Source of the DNA: Gnetum montanum
Lineage: Eukaryota; Streptophyta; Gnetopsida; Gnetales; Gnetaceae
Reading direction: 5' to 3'
Assembly: GCA_015680685.1 (NCBI GenBank)
Contig: MNCI01009279.1
Span: forward strand, 33,440 to 90,150
Length of the DNA: 56,711 nt
The position numbers were made by a program, and so were the translations under genes. The notes below the pieces were generated by a model, which worked only from the letters and a program-made list of their open reading frames with translations, was not told where the DNA came from and did not search any database. This document shows, piece after piece, positions 44,111 to 56,481 of the stretch (the stretch's first letter is position 1; each line of letters starts with the position of its first letter).

Positions 44111-45238
44111 CTGTTGACATGCAAATCAAGCGAGCGTGATCATCCTTGTATAGCTGCGCGACAGACGGGGTGGGATACTAGGACAATCTCAATGTCGCCA
44201 CCCCACCGGCATCCTACTGATTCCTCGGATGAACTGAAAGGTATACTACTGACCCCTCAGAGATGCCATCGCTGCGCCCACTGCAGCGGTGGTACCTCTG
44301 AGAGTTTAGTCTCGCCAGCCGGAGCCCCAACGAAATCCTCGTCGACAACGACCTCGGGGACCTATGTTGATCCTCACTATCAGACGCTGGCTTCACAGAT
44401 TCATCTAGCTGGTTCTTTGCCTAACCAGTTAGGTGCACTATGTCTGATGTCTTTTGGTGACGATATGCTGGGCCAATCGTCAAGATTGGCGATTCCAGCC
44501 TCATGCTACAGCTCCTTCTTCACGGCCCGATCGCTCTATCTCGCATCAAATGGCGCTTGTTTCGACAACCTCGCCTCTTATTCGCATGAGCAATGGTATC
44601 CTCTGTTTTCTTCTGTGGTTGCAGGTTACTTGCTTCGAGGGTGTGGTTCAAAGGTGCGTCCATCTGAGCGGTGAAGAACAACAGTGTTTTGAGATGGCTG
44701 CTCAGGTTTGCCCATCCACTTAGAACTGCATGCCTATAAGTCTCATAATCCTACCCTTAGCTCTTATTTTGTTTCATCCCTACCACCTACTTCCCGTACC
44801 CAAAAGCTACATACGTAAACACTCATCTTTCACACTCGCAATGCAATCAAGCCCATAACACGGTTAAGCGCTGTAGCAGAGATATCGCAGAAGTGATGCA
44901 CCGTGCTCCTTTTGCAAGCATTCCTGCTATAATCTGTGACAGAGAAATCTCAGGCTGATGCGCTACGCTCGGCTGAAAACATTCCTATTGACATAAGTGT
45001 GCGTACATTTCTGTGCGTTCAGTAAGCATATTCCACACTCCTACCATCCTGACTCATTTTACGTCTTCCCCGAACCTGTTTCCTACTATGTCATTCTATC
45101 TCCCATTCCCTCCAGCTTTGCTCTTCCATGTTGACAGGGCAACGCTTGAGTAGCCATGGATGGACGCTGTTCTTGCTTCTACCAATCCGGTGTTTCATAT
45201 TTTTTGTCGACGTCTTTCAGGCAAGCCCTCTAGCCGTC
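44111..45238 (+). other. 3' untranslated region of element E
   Basis: No gene is recognised. A frame of 186 codons at 44114-44674 has no features of a real protein, and its base pattern is not coding-like. The segment leads to the polypurine tract. Confidence 0.5.
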
Positions 45239-45254
45239 AACAAAGAGGAGCCAT
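45239..45254 (+). other. Polypurine tract of element E
   Basis: AACAAAGAGGAGCCAT lies before the LTR start TGAAGCATCG. It differs by two bases from the tracts of B and element I. Confidence 0.8.
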
Positions 45255-46850
45255 TGAAGCATCGTGAAAATTGCGAGTCGGCCTCAGGCAAAGATTCACA
45301 ATTCAGGCAAGGGCGCATGTCAGAATTCCAGAAGGGAGAATAAGACAGAGCAACACTACGAGGCGCGTAGCATCAAGTCTTCGACTTCCTGTGCAGATTT
45401 CTAATCTTACTATGTTTTCTTTGTTTACGCTATATCACGCAACGTAGCGTAATGACGCTTAGCGTGATTCTGTTTAAACATAGTCCAGTATCAGAAGGCT
45501 AGTTGCTTCGGGATGGGGACAGACTTGAGCAGCGTAATATGCGACTTCTCATATATTTTGCTAAGTCTTTTGTTCAAGGCCAGGTTTACGCTCTGTTACG
45601 CACGGTAGCGTAATGAGCTCCAAAACAGTCAAAGGAAAAGTCTAAGAATGTGCAATAGATCAACCCTTTTCTCTTGGCATGCGGATTGCTCATCATACGC
45701 TCATTACACAACGTAGCGTATCACAGTGTATTGCATCGCCAAGCTAGACATCGTTTACACTTCATTACACGCGGTTGCGTAAGCGAGCGTAAAATAGCTT
45801 GAATCCATTGTTTCCATGTTATGTTACGCTCATGCACACAACGCAGCGCGAATGAGCATAATATAACCCAAAGACAGTTGAAACATTCCCTATGCACATC
45901 TATTCTTCACATGCACAATACGCAAATAAGCGTATTGTGCGTAGTCACAAAGTTTGACACAAAAATGGTTAGGTCAACAGTACCCAAAACATTCGGGACA
46001 CACATCATCAAGGTTGTGCCTTTTCCACAGGACGTCGCAGCCTATAAATACCCCAGTTGACAAAGATACAAGGGTTGGCAAATCAAAGAGGCAAGGACAT
46101 TTTTTTGAGCACAGGAGCACTTATCACTTTGAGCAGAGACAGAGAGAGCAGCACTCTAGCAATTATTGACAGCATCACCTTCCAGCAGAAACAGAGCACA
46201 GTTTGCTTTGAGCATTGGCAGCAAGAACGATCGGTCCGTTGGTGAAGACACGACTTTCTCCATTGGTGATCACTGACATTCCTGAGCAGAGACTACCCAA
46301 AGCAAAAGGAGCAGATCAAAGATCATGAGATCATCTTGCACGGTTTGCAGGCTCCATCGATCAGAAACAGTTGATCGGTAGACGTCAGAACTTGACCTTC
46401 CTTGCATCCCATCCTTGGCCCACAAGGTAGATCGGACTTCTGTTTGGATAGTTTTCTTGTTGTTTTGTGCTTGCTTTACATCAAGTAATCGGGGTCTCCC
46501 CAGTGTAACGTGATATACAAAATATACATTTTTCAAGTCAAAGCGTAGATCTTGAAACTACGCGTTTCTCTTGTGTTAGCCTCCTCTTATCGTGTTTAGC
46601 GTTATCATCATTACAATTCATCTACGTCGTTTTCTCCTCATTTTGCGATTCCTCGAATCAGATCGTTCCACGAGATATTCATAATCTTCATCGGTTTACT
46701 AATTAGTAAGTCCCTGTCTGATCGACAAGACCGTTCAGGGCGCCATGGATTCATTTTTTTAGCATAGCCCTCGCACGGATCTGTGGTTAAAACTGTGTAC
46801 GCAGAATTTTGTTTGGTATTTTCCAGCTGTCGACGTTTTCCATCGTTACA
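45255..46850 (+). mobile_element. 3' LTR of element E
   Basis: It is 1,596 bp, the same length as the 5' LTR. It begins TGAAGCATCG (TGAAACACCG in the 5' copy) and ends ATCGTTACA, followed directly by the target duplication CCATG. The TATA box is at 46043-46050. Many differences from the 5' LTR are C/T or G/A. Confidence 0.95.
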
Positions 46851-49535
46851 CCATGCGGGTTTGATGGACTTGTTCACTGCTCTAACTCCTAACATCCCAA
46901 CTACTGAAATGATTACCATTGTTGACTCTTTTAGTAACAATGCTTCTCATTTCACTATGTGGGTTTGGGGAGTTAAGGTGTCTTTTCACTTGACTACTGA
47001 GTTCCTTTCTGATCTCTTTGGCGTGCCTATGGATGGCACTAGAGTGGCAGTAGATAAAGCGATAAAAGAAATCCAAATCATAAAGGAACTTCAAGATTTA
47101 TTAGGTGTCTCTTGGGGTCCCAAAGGTTTTGCCATGTGAGATGATACTCTATCAACAGAGGTGAACTTCTTGTACCCTCTCTTTCGGGCATGGGCATTCC
47201 CTAAATCTCTCTCTCAAGGAAGAAACATTGAGATCAAGTCCACACATGTCATACATGCAGTTTTAGAGATGGGCATGCATTATAATTGGGCACAGTTTCT
47301 TGGATCTAGCTTTTGTGGAGAGATTGTTAGGTTACGTTCAAACATCAATGCCAAATCCCACTTCACATTCACCTTCTTCGCAGGGTACCTACATAGGTTT
47401 GTTGAATTCCTAATAGTTTATGGTGATAGCCATTATATATTAAGGGACCATTCACAGTTGTCCCGCCCCTGGATTCACCATTTTTTTAGCACCACTAGAT
47501 CTTAGGACCCATCCAAAGGCATCGAAGAATCAATGTCTATTACTACTAGGGGTGCAGCTAGTCATTCCCATCATTCCCATGATAGCTTGGGATTGGAACC
47601 GCCTATACTGCACATGTTTGTTAAAGGGGCTAAACATCTGATCTGTGAGACCATCGGGAGATCCAAGGCAAAGGTGAAGAGAAATGAATGCCCAAGGGAG
47701 CCTGCCCCAAAGGTGAGACCACCAAGAGCAAAGAGGATCCACTTCATATTGCCAGTGGAGGGTAAGTATTTTATTTTATTGTTATATATTATTATTTTTT
47801 ATTGTGTTTTAGTTTACATGTTTGTTAAATGTACGTATATGCTATTTCATAATAACACTAGGATTCTGGTGTTATCAGAGGAAAGTCCTGAGAGGGAGAG
47901 AGAGGTCTTGGCCCTGATGGTTGAACTAGAAATGGTCGTCACAGGGCCAGAGGAAGAAGGAAAATAGGGGGAAGAAGCGGTCGAGGAACCTTCTATCTTG
48001 CAAGAGGAAGATGTAATAAGCATCATGGGAACGAAGCTTGCAGAGGCTTTGGATGCACTTAAGCATTCAAGCGATGAAAGAGGTGTCTTCGATGGATCTT
48101 TGTAGCTTGGTGATCCACCCAAGCTGACCAGCAAAGGGCTTTTTGGTATGTTCCTTTTAGCTCAATCCATGTTTTTGTATCCTTTAATTTTTATGTGTTG
48201 TTCTTGATTATCTTGATTATTTCTAGCATTGGAGGTAGATGCTGAGATTTTCAGAGCACATACATCCCGGGCGGAGGTGTCAGGGTCACATGCCCTAATT
48301 GAGGTGACATCCCATGCTTGTCCCACCTCCACTGACCAGCTAAGGCCATGGCCTGAGATGCCTAGTAAAATGGACTTTGTTATGGTCATCGTTAATGATG
48401 TGGTTACTCGCCTACAACAAGCTCATCTAGAACTAGGTATGTGTATGTTATGTATTATACTAAGTGTCTGGGTCTATTGTGTTTCATTGCATTCATTTTT
48501 TTTTGCTATAGTTGATTCATGTGTGCGGTACTTACACCTACAGGCACCAAACTTCAATGGGATCCTTCTGAGGCTACTCATATTGATGCCCTCCCTGAAT
48601 TACCAAGGAATATTAAGCAAGTCCCTAGAAAGGTTTACGATGTAGTTGCTGGTTGCGTCATACAGAACGCTAAGTCACTTTGGACTTGTAAGCATTCAGT
48701 TGAGTATCTATGGGACGAGGTGCACTCATTAAAGGAGGCATTGGCAAAGGAGAGAGAGGAAAAGAGAGATCTCCAATCTTGTTATGACTTTGCTGCTGTT
48801 AGGCTATCTAGTGATAGTACTTGGTGCACATCTGAAATCACCTATGCACGTTACTGGACAGTTTTGAACAGCAAAGTGCAGGCGACATGGGATCTAGCCG
48901 AACAAAGGGCACAGATGGATTTGCTAAACAGGAAATGTTATGACTAGAAATCCTTTGCTACTAAAGTACAGAAGTGGGGTCAAGACCAAAAGGATCACAA
49001 GCATCAGTACAAGAAATGATTAAAGGAGGAGTCAGTTGAACATCGCCAAATGGAAATGTTCATTGATGGGCTTGGCTTGGTTCTTGCTTATGATAATTTT
49101 GCCAAGTGCACCGAGGTGGAGGGATCTCTCAGGAGAACCATTACCACCACTTTCGGGGAGGCTTCGACAAGCATGTTCTCTCTTAAGCACCCTACTTGGA
49201 CCTCGGTGGACAAGGGTAAAACCATGGTTGGTATTGATCTTGGCCTAGAGGAGGATTGTGCAAATGTGCCTGAGGAGGAGATTCTACGGTGTTTGGAGGC
49301 TAGCTTAAGATCCTCCTCACTTGTGAGTGTTTTATTATGGCACTTATTTTTGTATGGCTTTATTGTTTTCATTGTTAGTGTTACTGTTTTTCTTGGTTTT
49401 ACATTCATGAGTTGCTTTATTACTCTTACTTGTTTTTTTTTTGTTCTGTTATAGGGACATGTTAATGATGGAGCTGGCCCTAGTGGAGCGAGAGCGGATG
49501 ATGAAGAGGATTTTGGGGACCAGCCCCCTCCATGA
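46851..49535 (+). pseudogene. Antisense gene of element A, exon 4 (rest) to exon 8
   Basis: This is the continuation of the gene at 8460-11053 after element E. Exon 4 runs to 47761 and has GLMDLFTALTPNIPTTEMIT, FHLTTEFLSDLFGVP, LYPLFRAWAFPKSLSQ and LSRPWIHHFFSTTRS. Stops near 47137 and 47503 break it. Exon 5 (47872-48145) is acidic. Exon 6 is 48227-48436. Exon 7 (48544-49322) is coiled-coil rich, with EITYARYWTVLNSK and KWGQDQKDHKHQYKK. Exon 8 (49455-49535) ends DDEEDFGDQPPP. Splice sites match those of B one for one. The break near 47137 falls at the same residue as the one near 24675 in B (TGA here, TAG there). Confidence 0.78.
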
Positions 49536-49907
49536 GCTTACTGTTAACTGGGCTTTAGCTATTAAATGTTTTGGATTTTTGGATGTTTGATGAAAATGTA
49601 TGATGGACAAATGTAATAATATGGATCTAATCATGGCATAATGTGTTGGAATTTAAGTATTATCTTGACATTCAGTATTTTTTTTATTTTTATATGTTTT
49701 CTCTTTTTATTTGTTTTCTCAAGTATTATCGTGAACATATGTGTGTAGTGAATGTAAAATGAGAGAACAAAATGTAAATCAAATATTTGTAAAAAAAAAG
49801 AAAGTAACGAGAAGGCATGAATCGAAATTGTAACTTGTAACTTGTAAACAAAAATTTAACGTAACATAATGGGAGTTTTTGCATTTGTAACATGCTAGCT
49901 CTAGTTT
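49536..49907. other. Spacer between antisense gene and dyad array in element A
   Basis: AT-rich with homopolymer runs. I see nothing further in it. It corresponds to 26967-27225 in B. Confidence 0.5.
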
Positions 49908-50157
49908 AAAGCCATTTCGGGCCATGTATATCAGTTTAAAGTCATGATGGATTGTCACATCTATGTTAAAGAAAGTAGGATCACCAGTTTTAGGCCATAG
50001 TGGGCTAAAAGTAATAACAGTTTTAGGGAGCTTAAAAAGGAACCGGCCATTTCTGACTGTGGCTAGTTTAACGTCATTGTGGACTTTCGCTGGTAGTTTC
50101 ACGTCATTCCAGACGGTTGGTAGTTTAACATCATTTCGGACGCATGGTAGTTTGCCC
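49908..50157 (-). repeat. Dyad-motif array after protease of element A
   Basis: The array has about seven units, such as TTTAAAGCCATTTCGGGC, TTTTAGGCCATAGTGGGC, TTTAACGTCATTGTGGAC, TTTCACGTCATTCCAGAC and TTTAACATCATTTCGGAC. GCC/GGC and GTC/GAC arm types are mixed, as in the matching array of B. Confidence 0.83.
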
Positions 50158-50161
50158 TAAC

Positions 50162-51361
50162 CATTAAGTTGCTTTTTAATCCTTCATAGTGTGACATGAG
50201 GGGTAGGGCATGTAGGTACGATCTTATACTCACCTTCCCCTTCACTAGTGATGTCAAAGGGTAGCTCGACCAAGAGACGTTAGTGGGAATGGCCCCTATG
50301 TTTGTGTTGTCCGGTGCTTCCTCAGTTTTAGTAGGATCATGAGTTAACGTTGGGTTCATGTCTTGAAGTATGCTCATGATTCCTTGTTTAGGCTTAGAGA
50401 ACTCAATTCCTGACCTTTGATCCATTCCCGAGTGTGAGGAAGTAAGTGATGTTGTCATATCCCCATGTATGATGATCTCACTGCCCTCATAAGGTAGGTG
50501 GATCTCTTGATGGATCGGTAAGGATACGGCTCTAAGTTGAGCTAGCCAAGGACGTCCTAGAATCAAATTGAACCCCAGCATTTCATCAACCACTATGAAT
50601 TCCGCCGATTTGGGGAATTGGTTCCTTGCTATGAAATCCAAGGTAACCATACCTTTTACTATGACATGGGAACCACTGAAGGATTTTAAGATAGAAGTTG
50701 TTGTGGGCTATATTTGCTCCGTAAGCCCCAGCTTTTCAATGATAGGAAAGGGTATTACGTTCATTGTTGCACCATCATCGACATGCACCCTACATATCTT
50801 GAAATGGTTGACTTGTATCGTTATGAACATAGGGGCTATAGTAACCTCTCCTGTTTTCTCATCCCGCTTGATGTCATTAGCACGAAACTCTAGGAATGTG
50901 GTCCTTGATTCTTGAGGTCGTGGGGACAGTATTGCATAAATGGAAGGCTCATCTACGGGAAGGTCCTCACTAATAGAAATTGAAGTCAACATACGCACAA
51001 GAGCTTCCCGATGTATCATTGAAGTCATTACCAAATCATACAGGCTTAAGGAAGTATTCTTTTGTTTCAAAGCCTGCGTGACTTGGGTCAATGCACTCGC
51101 TAGGTCCTTACCATTTGGGGCATTCTTGTCTGTGGAGACTTGATACATTTGGCCCAGCATTCGTATCTCTCGTGGAGGGATTTTTGCATTGGTAGCTAGG
51201 GATGTTGAGTTTAGGACCTTGTGAGTGCTGGTATTCTTGTCTTGATGCCTTGTGTTGGGCTCATCGGTGGATGGAACCATAGGAACAACATTTAGTGATA
51301 TGGGCTTCAGGGGTCCTACTTCGCGCTCGTGATGTTCCTTCTTTAGGCACTCTTGTGTCAA
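50162..51361 (-). pseudogene. Element A protease region
   Basis: It is in one frame with A's gag. It has SLYDLVMTSMIHREALVRML, PMFITIQVNHFKICRVHVDD, the active-site loop VDDGATMNVIPFPIIE (about 50790-50745), then FNLILGRPWLAQLRAVSLP and HQEIHLPYEGSEIIIHG. One TAG at about 50706 lies between the two blocks. The Asp-Asp-Gly triad is shared with B and E. The C-terminal boundary is uncertain because the frame drifts into the array. Confidence 0.85.
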
Positions 51362-53923
51362 CCTGTTGGCAAGACGTTCTCGCAGGGGTCACAGGGGAAT
51401 GGTAGGGGTTTGCATGTCAGGGTGTTTCGGCACCCAGATCACGAAGGGGGTGGGTCGGTTTCCTGATGGTGTGGTTGTTGTTACAACAGAAGGGGGTACA
51501 CGGATACCAAACGGTTTTTGTGGTGTGGGGAGCGTGCGTATGACAAAAGGAGTTTGAGGAGATGTTGAGGTAGGTGTATTTTCCGAAGGCCTATGAATCA
51601 CAAAAGGCTTTCACTGGACGTCCTGTCCATTCTCCACATGGATAATGTTAATTACATATGATGCATCATTAGTATTGAGAGGGTCTTTGTAGACTCCCAT
51701 GGGTTGGTTTTGGGGCCTTACTGGGTTTGCCTCATCAAATACTATTTCACCTCTATCAATCATGCACTGTATATCCTATTTTAAGGTGAAGCAGTAGTCA
51801 GTTCCATGCCCACACCATTGGTGATATTCGCAAAACCTGTCCAACCTAAATGCTCTTAGAATGGGGGGCTCATTAGCTGTTGCTAAAGCTAGGTTCTTAA
51901 CCAACTCACAGAATCAATCATGTTTTTGAGACGTTGCGAGAGACATTTGTTTATGTTTGATTAACCTAGCCTTTAGAAGTTGATCTAACAATTGTGAAGG
52001 CTTCATAGGCAAGGGTGTATATTGGGCGGGATCCTTTCATTCGAATGTACTAGTGTGACCCATGTAGGTGTTTTTATTTGAGGAAGATTCTGGTGTAGGC
52101 ATAGGTGTGGTTCTTTCACAGTCGATTGGAGTGGCGGGCTATTTTCCTTTCTATCTTGGATTGTTAGGTTGGGTTGTCTCTGCCACCGCCACCGCCGTCG
52201 TTTTGGATTTATCCTTATCTTTCCTCATATGTTGGCTCCTAAAGGTTGAGTAGGTTGGGTCGTTACTTGTTTGCACCGCCTCTTCTATGTTCTTAATTTG
52301 CACAAATGCTTAATTTAAAGTATGGGCACTCAAATAATAAAGTTTTGATTTAATAAAGTCATTCATGACCACCTTAAGGATGGTAAGCAGATATGTTTCA
52401 GGGATGGGCTTGTGAAGTTCATTCAAGGCTGCACTCCACCTTTGGATGAATTTTTGTACCGGCTCTAGCGGTGCCTGTTTGATTTGAATCAAGCTATCCA
52501 GTGTGGCTTCAGGCTTTAGATTATATTCAAAACGTGTAACAAACTGATGTAGCAAATCTTCTAAAGAGGATATGGAGTTATGGGATAAAGCTTGGTACCA
52601 GTCTAAGGCTCTTCTTGTCAGGGACATAGCAAATACACGTAGAATTACATGAGGCCAAACTTGAAGCAATAGACACTCTAGATGAAATGTTACCAGATGG
52701 GCGTTTGGATCTTCCTCTCCATTGTACTTGGTTAGTTGAGGCAATGAGATTCCCTTCGGCAAAGTTAATGGTGGAACTGAAGGGTGGATTGGGTCATCTT
52801 GATAGAAGTCCAACATCTTGATTTCCTCAGTGTTTGCAGTTTTAAGGCTCTTTAACTCTTTGATTAATGAGTGCATCATTTTTTTTGTGTCTACCCACTC
52901 TTAGGTGGTAGGCAGACCTACAGGTTAAGTGGATTGTGATTAATAATAGTTCGATTGTTGTATGGTTTGTGGAAAGGGAGATTGTTGGACTGTCAGTTGT
53001 TGTGGTGGAGCAACATTCAGAGATGGGATTGGAGGGTGTGGTACACTATAGTGGGTAGGTTGATTTTGCTAAATAGTTGGTGAAACCTAATGCCCAGCCA
53101 TAGGTTGTGAGGTGACACCCTGAATGTGTTGGGCTGAAGTAATCAATTGTGCTCCATGAGTTTGCACTTGTGGTATGTAATTGGTGGATGTGGAAGCTAG
53201 TATGATGGATGGCATCCCATTTACTTGAGGTTGAAAGATTGATCTTGCATTAGTTTGAGGAGGGGGTTGTCGAGACTGTACTTGTAGAGGTATGATGTAA
53301 GTGGACATATCAAATTGAATGTTGGGCATGGAGAAGACGAGAATGGAATCAGGTTCTTCTTGTCGAGAAACCAGCATTCAAGTGTTTGCAGATGATGGAG
53401 GAAGCACAGTTTCTTCTAGGAAAGGTTGTAATAATGAGTTTGTATGGGTGTGGGTACTAACAGTATTGTATGAATCCCCATGCTTAGATTGGACTGCAAA
53501 GTCATCTTCCTCATCTCCACTCTGAGGCTCTATTGGAGGTGGCTGTAAGGCTTGACTTCTTGCCATGAGAAGCTGAGATATAAGTCAATGATGGTGTTCA
53601 AACAGGGGGATTATTTCAAATGCCGAAGGAGTGAACTCACAACCTCCTTTGTAAATAAGTTCATAGTTTCATTTTGCTTCTTTTTCTACGCGATCGATAG
53701 GCAGGTTGGTTTGAATCTTCACACAGATCAAGTTATATTGTTCTGGTTTGAGAATTGCGTAAGTAAGGTCTTTGCCCTGTAGCCTAAGTGACTGGCAACT
53801 TGGGCCTTGAGGATTTACCTGTTCAATAATAGTTATGGGTTCCGTCGTAGTCACAAGGTTCAAGGTCTCAGCCCCAAAATCAAAGATTTGCAGTGCTGTT
53901 GTGTTAATCTGGGAAGATTTCAT
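51362..53923 (-). pseudogene. Element A gag
   Basis: It starts MKSSQINTTALQIFDFG at 53923 and is the best view of the N-terminal domain (SLRLQGKDLTYAILKPEQYN, NLICVKIQTNLPIDRVEKEA). An acidic stretch GDEEDDFAVQSK and a Pro/Gln-rich region follow. The capsid domain has KYNGEEDPNAHLVTFHLECL and RALDWYQALSHNSISSLEDL (52760-52545). The zinc knuckle CEYHQWCGHGTDYC is at about 51835-51790. The linker has TPFVIWVP, KPFGIRVP and TPFVIRTL. All pieces lie in the same frame; damage is by stops. Confidence 0.85.
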
Positions 53924-54225
53924 AGTGAGCGTGAATAAACTAGGCTAGACGAGTTGAGCATGTGTAAGCTGTGTGAGCAAGCTGACAGCGTTAGTAACTG
54001 ACAACGTGAGCAAACTGACAATGTGAGTAAGCTAACAGCGTGAGTAAGCTGACAACGTGAATAATTGGGCTTAGCGTGGGTAAGTCAAGCTAAGCATGAG
54101 TAGGTTAGCTTGACAAGCTGGGCTTCAGTTTCAGTACTTGATCTATGTAGCATTTGAATAGGTAGCATGATCAACATTTTGACAAATGGTAAACAAGTTC
54201 GGCCCTCCTTCTAGCGTCAATTTAC
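53924..54225 (-). other. Leader and primer-binding site of element A
   Basis: The primer site TGACGCTAGAAGGAGGG lies on the minus strand at 54219-54203, six bases from the LTR end. Between it and gag are repeated GCGTGAGTAAGCTGACA words (about 53930-54080), the A-type form of the GCGT motif. Confidence 0.75.
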
Positions 54226-54765
54226 TATACTGGACAAAATCGTTAGTGTAAGGCTAGAAGGGAAAAACAAACACTGAAAGATCATCGGACAAACACAGCT
54301 GACCCTGCCTTCGCGTGAGGGCAAAGCTGGAAAAGGAAACGAAGGCAGAGTATCTTGGATGGTCTACACACAAATCAACCAAGGACTTCCCCAAATGTAA
54401 GCTATGGCTTGCGCTGGGGTTATCGTAACTGACATTTGAAATGTAAATAGTGATGCACGAAATGTAAACAAAGCTTATACAGAATGGGTATTGTAAACAA
54501 AGCATAAGGTGAATTTAAAATAGAGTAAACAATATAATGGAAGGAAAAAATGAACTGTATTGTATTGCTTAGAATGAATGTGCATCGGTCAAAGCGTAGC
54601 TGCACATGTGGATGGCAAGTCAAGTGCTAAGCCCTGGGGCGATGTGCTTGTAGGTGCTTAGATGCTAGGAGTCAGGTGCACTTGAGCTTCCAAAAGTTAC
54701 CGATCTATGTTTCCTAAGTCGTCAACCTTCAAAATTGCCAACCCTATTTATGTGAATGGATGGGG

Positions 54766-54773
54766 TATTTATA
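54766..54773 (-). promoter_or_regulatory. TATA box of element A 5' LTR
   Basis: TATTTATA on the plus strand reads TATAAATA followed by CCCC on the minus strand, the same context as in E. Confidence 0.7.
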
Positions 54774-55159
54774 AGGTTAGACTAGGCTCAGGTGTGGAGT
54801 CCATGGGTGAGATCAATGGTTGGGAAATGAAAGGAAAATGGATCGTGTGACAGGTGTTTGATGGATAGCTACGTGTCAATTGGGCGTGCATACGCAGGCT
54901 ATGTTCTTGACCAGATGCACTACATCTTACAACGCAAGCTAGCTTACGCCCATGAAAGCAGATACAGTTTGGAGCGTAAGAGCTTGACAAGCTCACAAAT
55001 GATGAAAATTTACAATGAAAATGATAATGTACAACAAGAGAGATTGACTCTAGCTCGCTTGAAACTTCTCGATCTCTGAATTGACTGCTGCAGGATGTTG
55101 ATTTGAGTGGTTTTGTGGCTATTTGAGGCATCTCTGTCCCACCAAAGCTTCCAACATGA

Positions 55160-55640
55160 GTTAATTTTTTCTTGGCGTGTCCTCAACGTGTGTTTGCGTG
55201 CTTTTGACCGAGCGTGATCAGTACTCACGTTGCACTGACGTTGCCAACATGAGCTCAGCGTGACCATCAATGTGAGCTACAAAAACTTGCAATTTTGGAC
55301 CTAAAATTTGGAATTCTGAAGGCTGGAACTTGAAATTGTCAATCATGAACCCTAAGGATGACTTGCACCCTTGAAATCAAATCATTTCGGCTCAGTTTCG
55401 AGGCTCTCATAGTTGCTCACGCCACACTCACACTGCCAGCGTGACCTCAGCATGACCATCAGCGTGAGTGAGAAAACTTGTATAATTTGACCCGAAATTT
55501 GAACTCCCGAATGTTGAAATTTGAAGTAGACAACAGTGACACTTGAGGATGGCTTGCAACCTCAGATTGGACCATCTTCGACTTGATTTTGAAGTCGTTG
55601 GAGTTACTCACGCTGAGGGCAAGCTAGCTTGACAAGCTGA
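55160..55640 (-). repeat. GCGTGA motif field and 193-bp tandem duplication in U3 of element A LTR
   Basis: Words such as CAGCGTGACC, CAGCGTGAGT, ACTCACGTTG and CTCACGCC recur. Two diverged copies of a unit of about 193 bp (starting near 55249 and 55442) both carry TGACC/GCTC-AGCGTGACCATCA followed by AACTTG. Confidence 0.7.
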
Positions 55641-55741
55641 GCACGAGTTACATGCCTTAGTCAAATTTTGCCTCTCGAATGCTCGAAAGGGTCTGAGTTG
55701 TTCTCGTTTCAAAGTGTTAGGCCAAAATTAGTGGTGTTTCA

Positions 55742-56481
55742 ACCTACATATGGTCTCTTCTCTAGAAAGGTTAATCTCGTCTCCCATTTTCTATCCTGAG
55801 TTGATGTAAACTCAGAACTTCTCAAAGATATTACTCACAACTATTATGTGATAGTTGTTCAAATTTTTTCTATCTTGTCTTTTATACAAAAGTTTAACAT
55901 TTCTAACTTTTTATTCATAATGTAAGCTATTTTTCATAATTATGTTTGGTTGATGAAAAATTTCTTTATGAGTAGAAGCCTTTGTTCATTTAAATAATTC
56001 AACATAGAAACTATTAAAATCAATAGTTTTTCTAATAGCTAATCTATTAATGCCTTTTGTTACTTCATTTAAAGTAAAGTGAATAAATGCATGACAAAAA
56101 CTGAAATAATAGTGTTATTAACTTCTCTTGAAAACAAGATTACCGTAAAAAATACAAATTTTAAGAAAAGAGATATTGAGCAAACTCTTTTATTATTCAT
56201 CCTCTACAAACTTTTTCCTTTACACTCTTGCAGTTGGCTTTTGTCTTCTTCCACAACGTGACTTATGGCTTATCTTTCAAGATATCCAACTCAAAGCTTG
56301 AGACTTCTTCCTACAATATTACAACGGTAACTCAGCTATCACCTGTTCACTTTCCTATTTTAAAGACAACGGGATGGCCTACTAATGTGAACAGGGCGGA
56401 GATCCGATCCGTGTCTAATAATATTTTAGGAAGATTACATGGAATAAGGTCCATGAACCTTTTTGGTCTGCTTGACATGAT
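55742..56481. other. Flank of element A, no gene seen
   Basis: AT-rich sequence (about 55850-56200) without repeats or genes that I can support. It is probably the interior or untranslated part of the retroelement whose protease lies at 56679-56482. Confidence 0.4.

Larger units (their letters stand above)
11054..46850 (+). mobile_element. Element E: complete Tat-like retrotransposon nested in A, itself holding B
   Basis: It is bounded by LTRs of equal length (1,596 bp) and the CCATG duplication. In order it has: 5' LTR, primer site 12656, gag 12870-15626, [element B and a partial duplication 15627-34143], protease 34149-34759, dyad array 35097-35312, antisense gene (minus) 39625-35499, pol 40025-43519, dyad array 43548-44110, 3' untranslated region, polypurine tract and 3' LTR. 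Without the insert the element is about 17 kb. The LTRs differ by roughly 5% in the stretches I compared by eye, mostly transitions. Confidence 0.93.
3012..55741 (-). mobile_element. Element A: Tat-like Ty3/gypsy retrotransposon, split by nested insertions
   Basis: In element sense (right to left) it reads: 5' LTR 55741-54226, primer site, gag-protease about 53923-50162, dyad array 50157-49908, antisense gene on the plus strand, single dyad near 7930, pol 7783-4307, dyad array 4290-3960, and 3' untranslated region to 3012. It is interrupted by element E between 11053 and 46851; the antisense gene reads across that gap at the duplicated CCATG. The left end is cut by element I at 3011/3012, so its 3' LTR is outside the window. 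Without insertions the visible part is about 17 kb. All its genes carry stops. Confidence 0.88.
54226..55741 (-). mobile_element. 5' LTR of element A
   Basis: On the minus strand it starts TGAAACACCAC at 55741 and ends CCAGTATA at 54226; the expected final CA has become TA. Its length is 1,516 bp. The TATA box is at 54766-54773 (minus). A segment of about 190 bp is present twice, near 55249 and 55442. The base right of the LTR begins ACCTA, the candidate target duplication, whose partner lies outside the window. Confidence 0.88.

Noticed and set aside
44114-44674. Frame of 186 codons in E's 3' untranslated region
   Set aside because: It has no domain or counterpart in A, B or element I and lies between dyad array and polypurine tract. 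Chance is the simplest reading.
46851-55741. A fourth independent element on the right
   Set aside because: Its antisense exon 4 begins exactly where the left copy stops at 11053, and CCATG is duplicated. It is the other half of element A.
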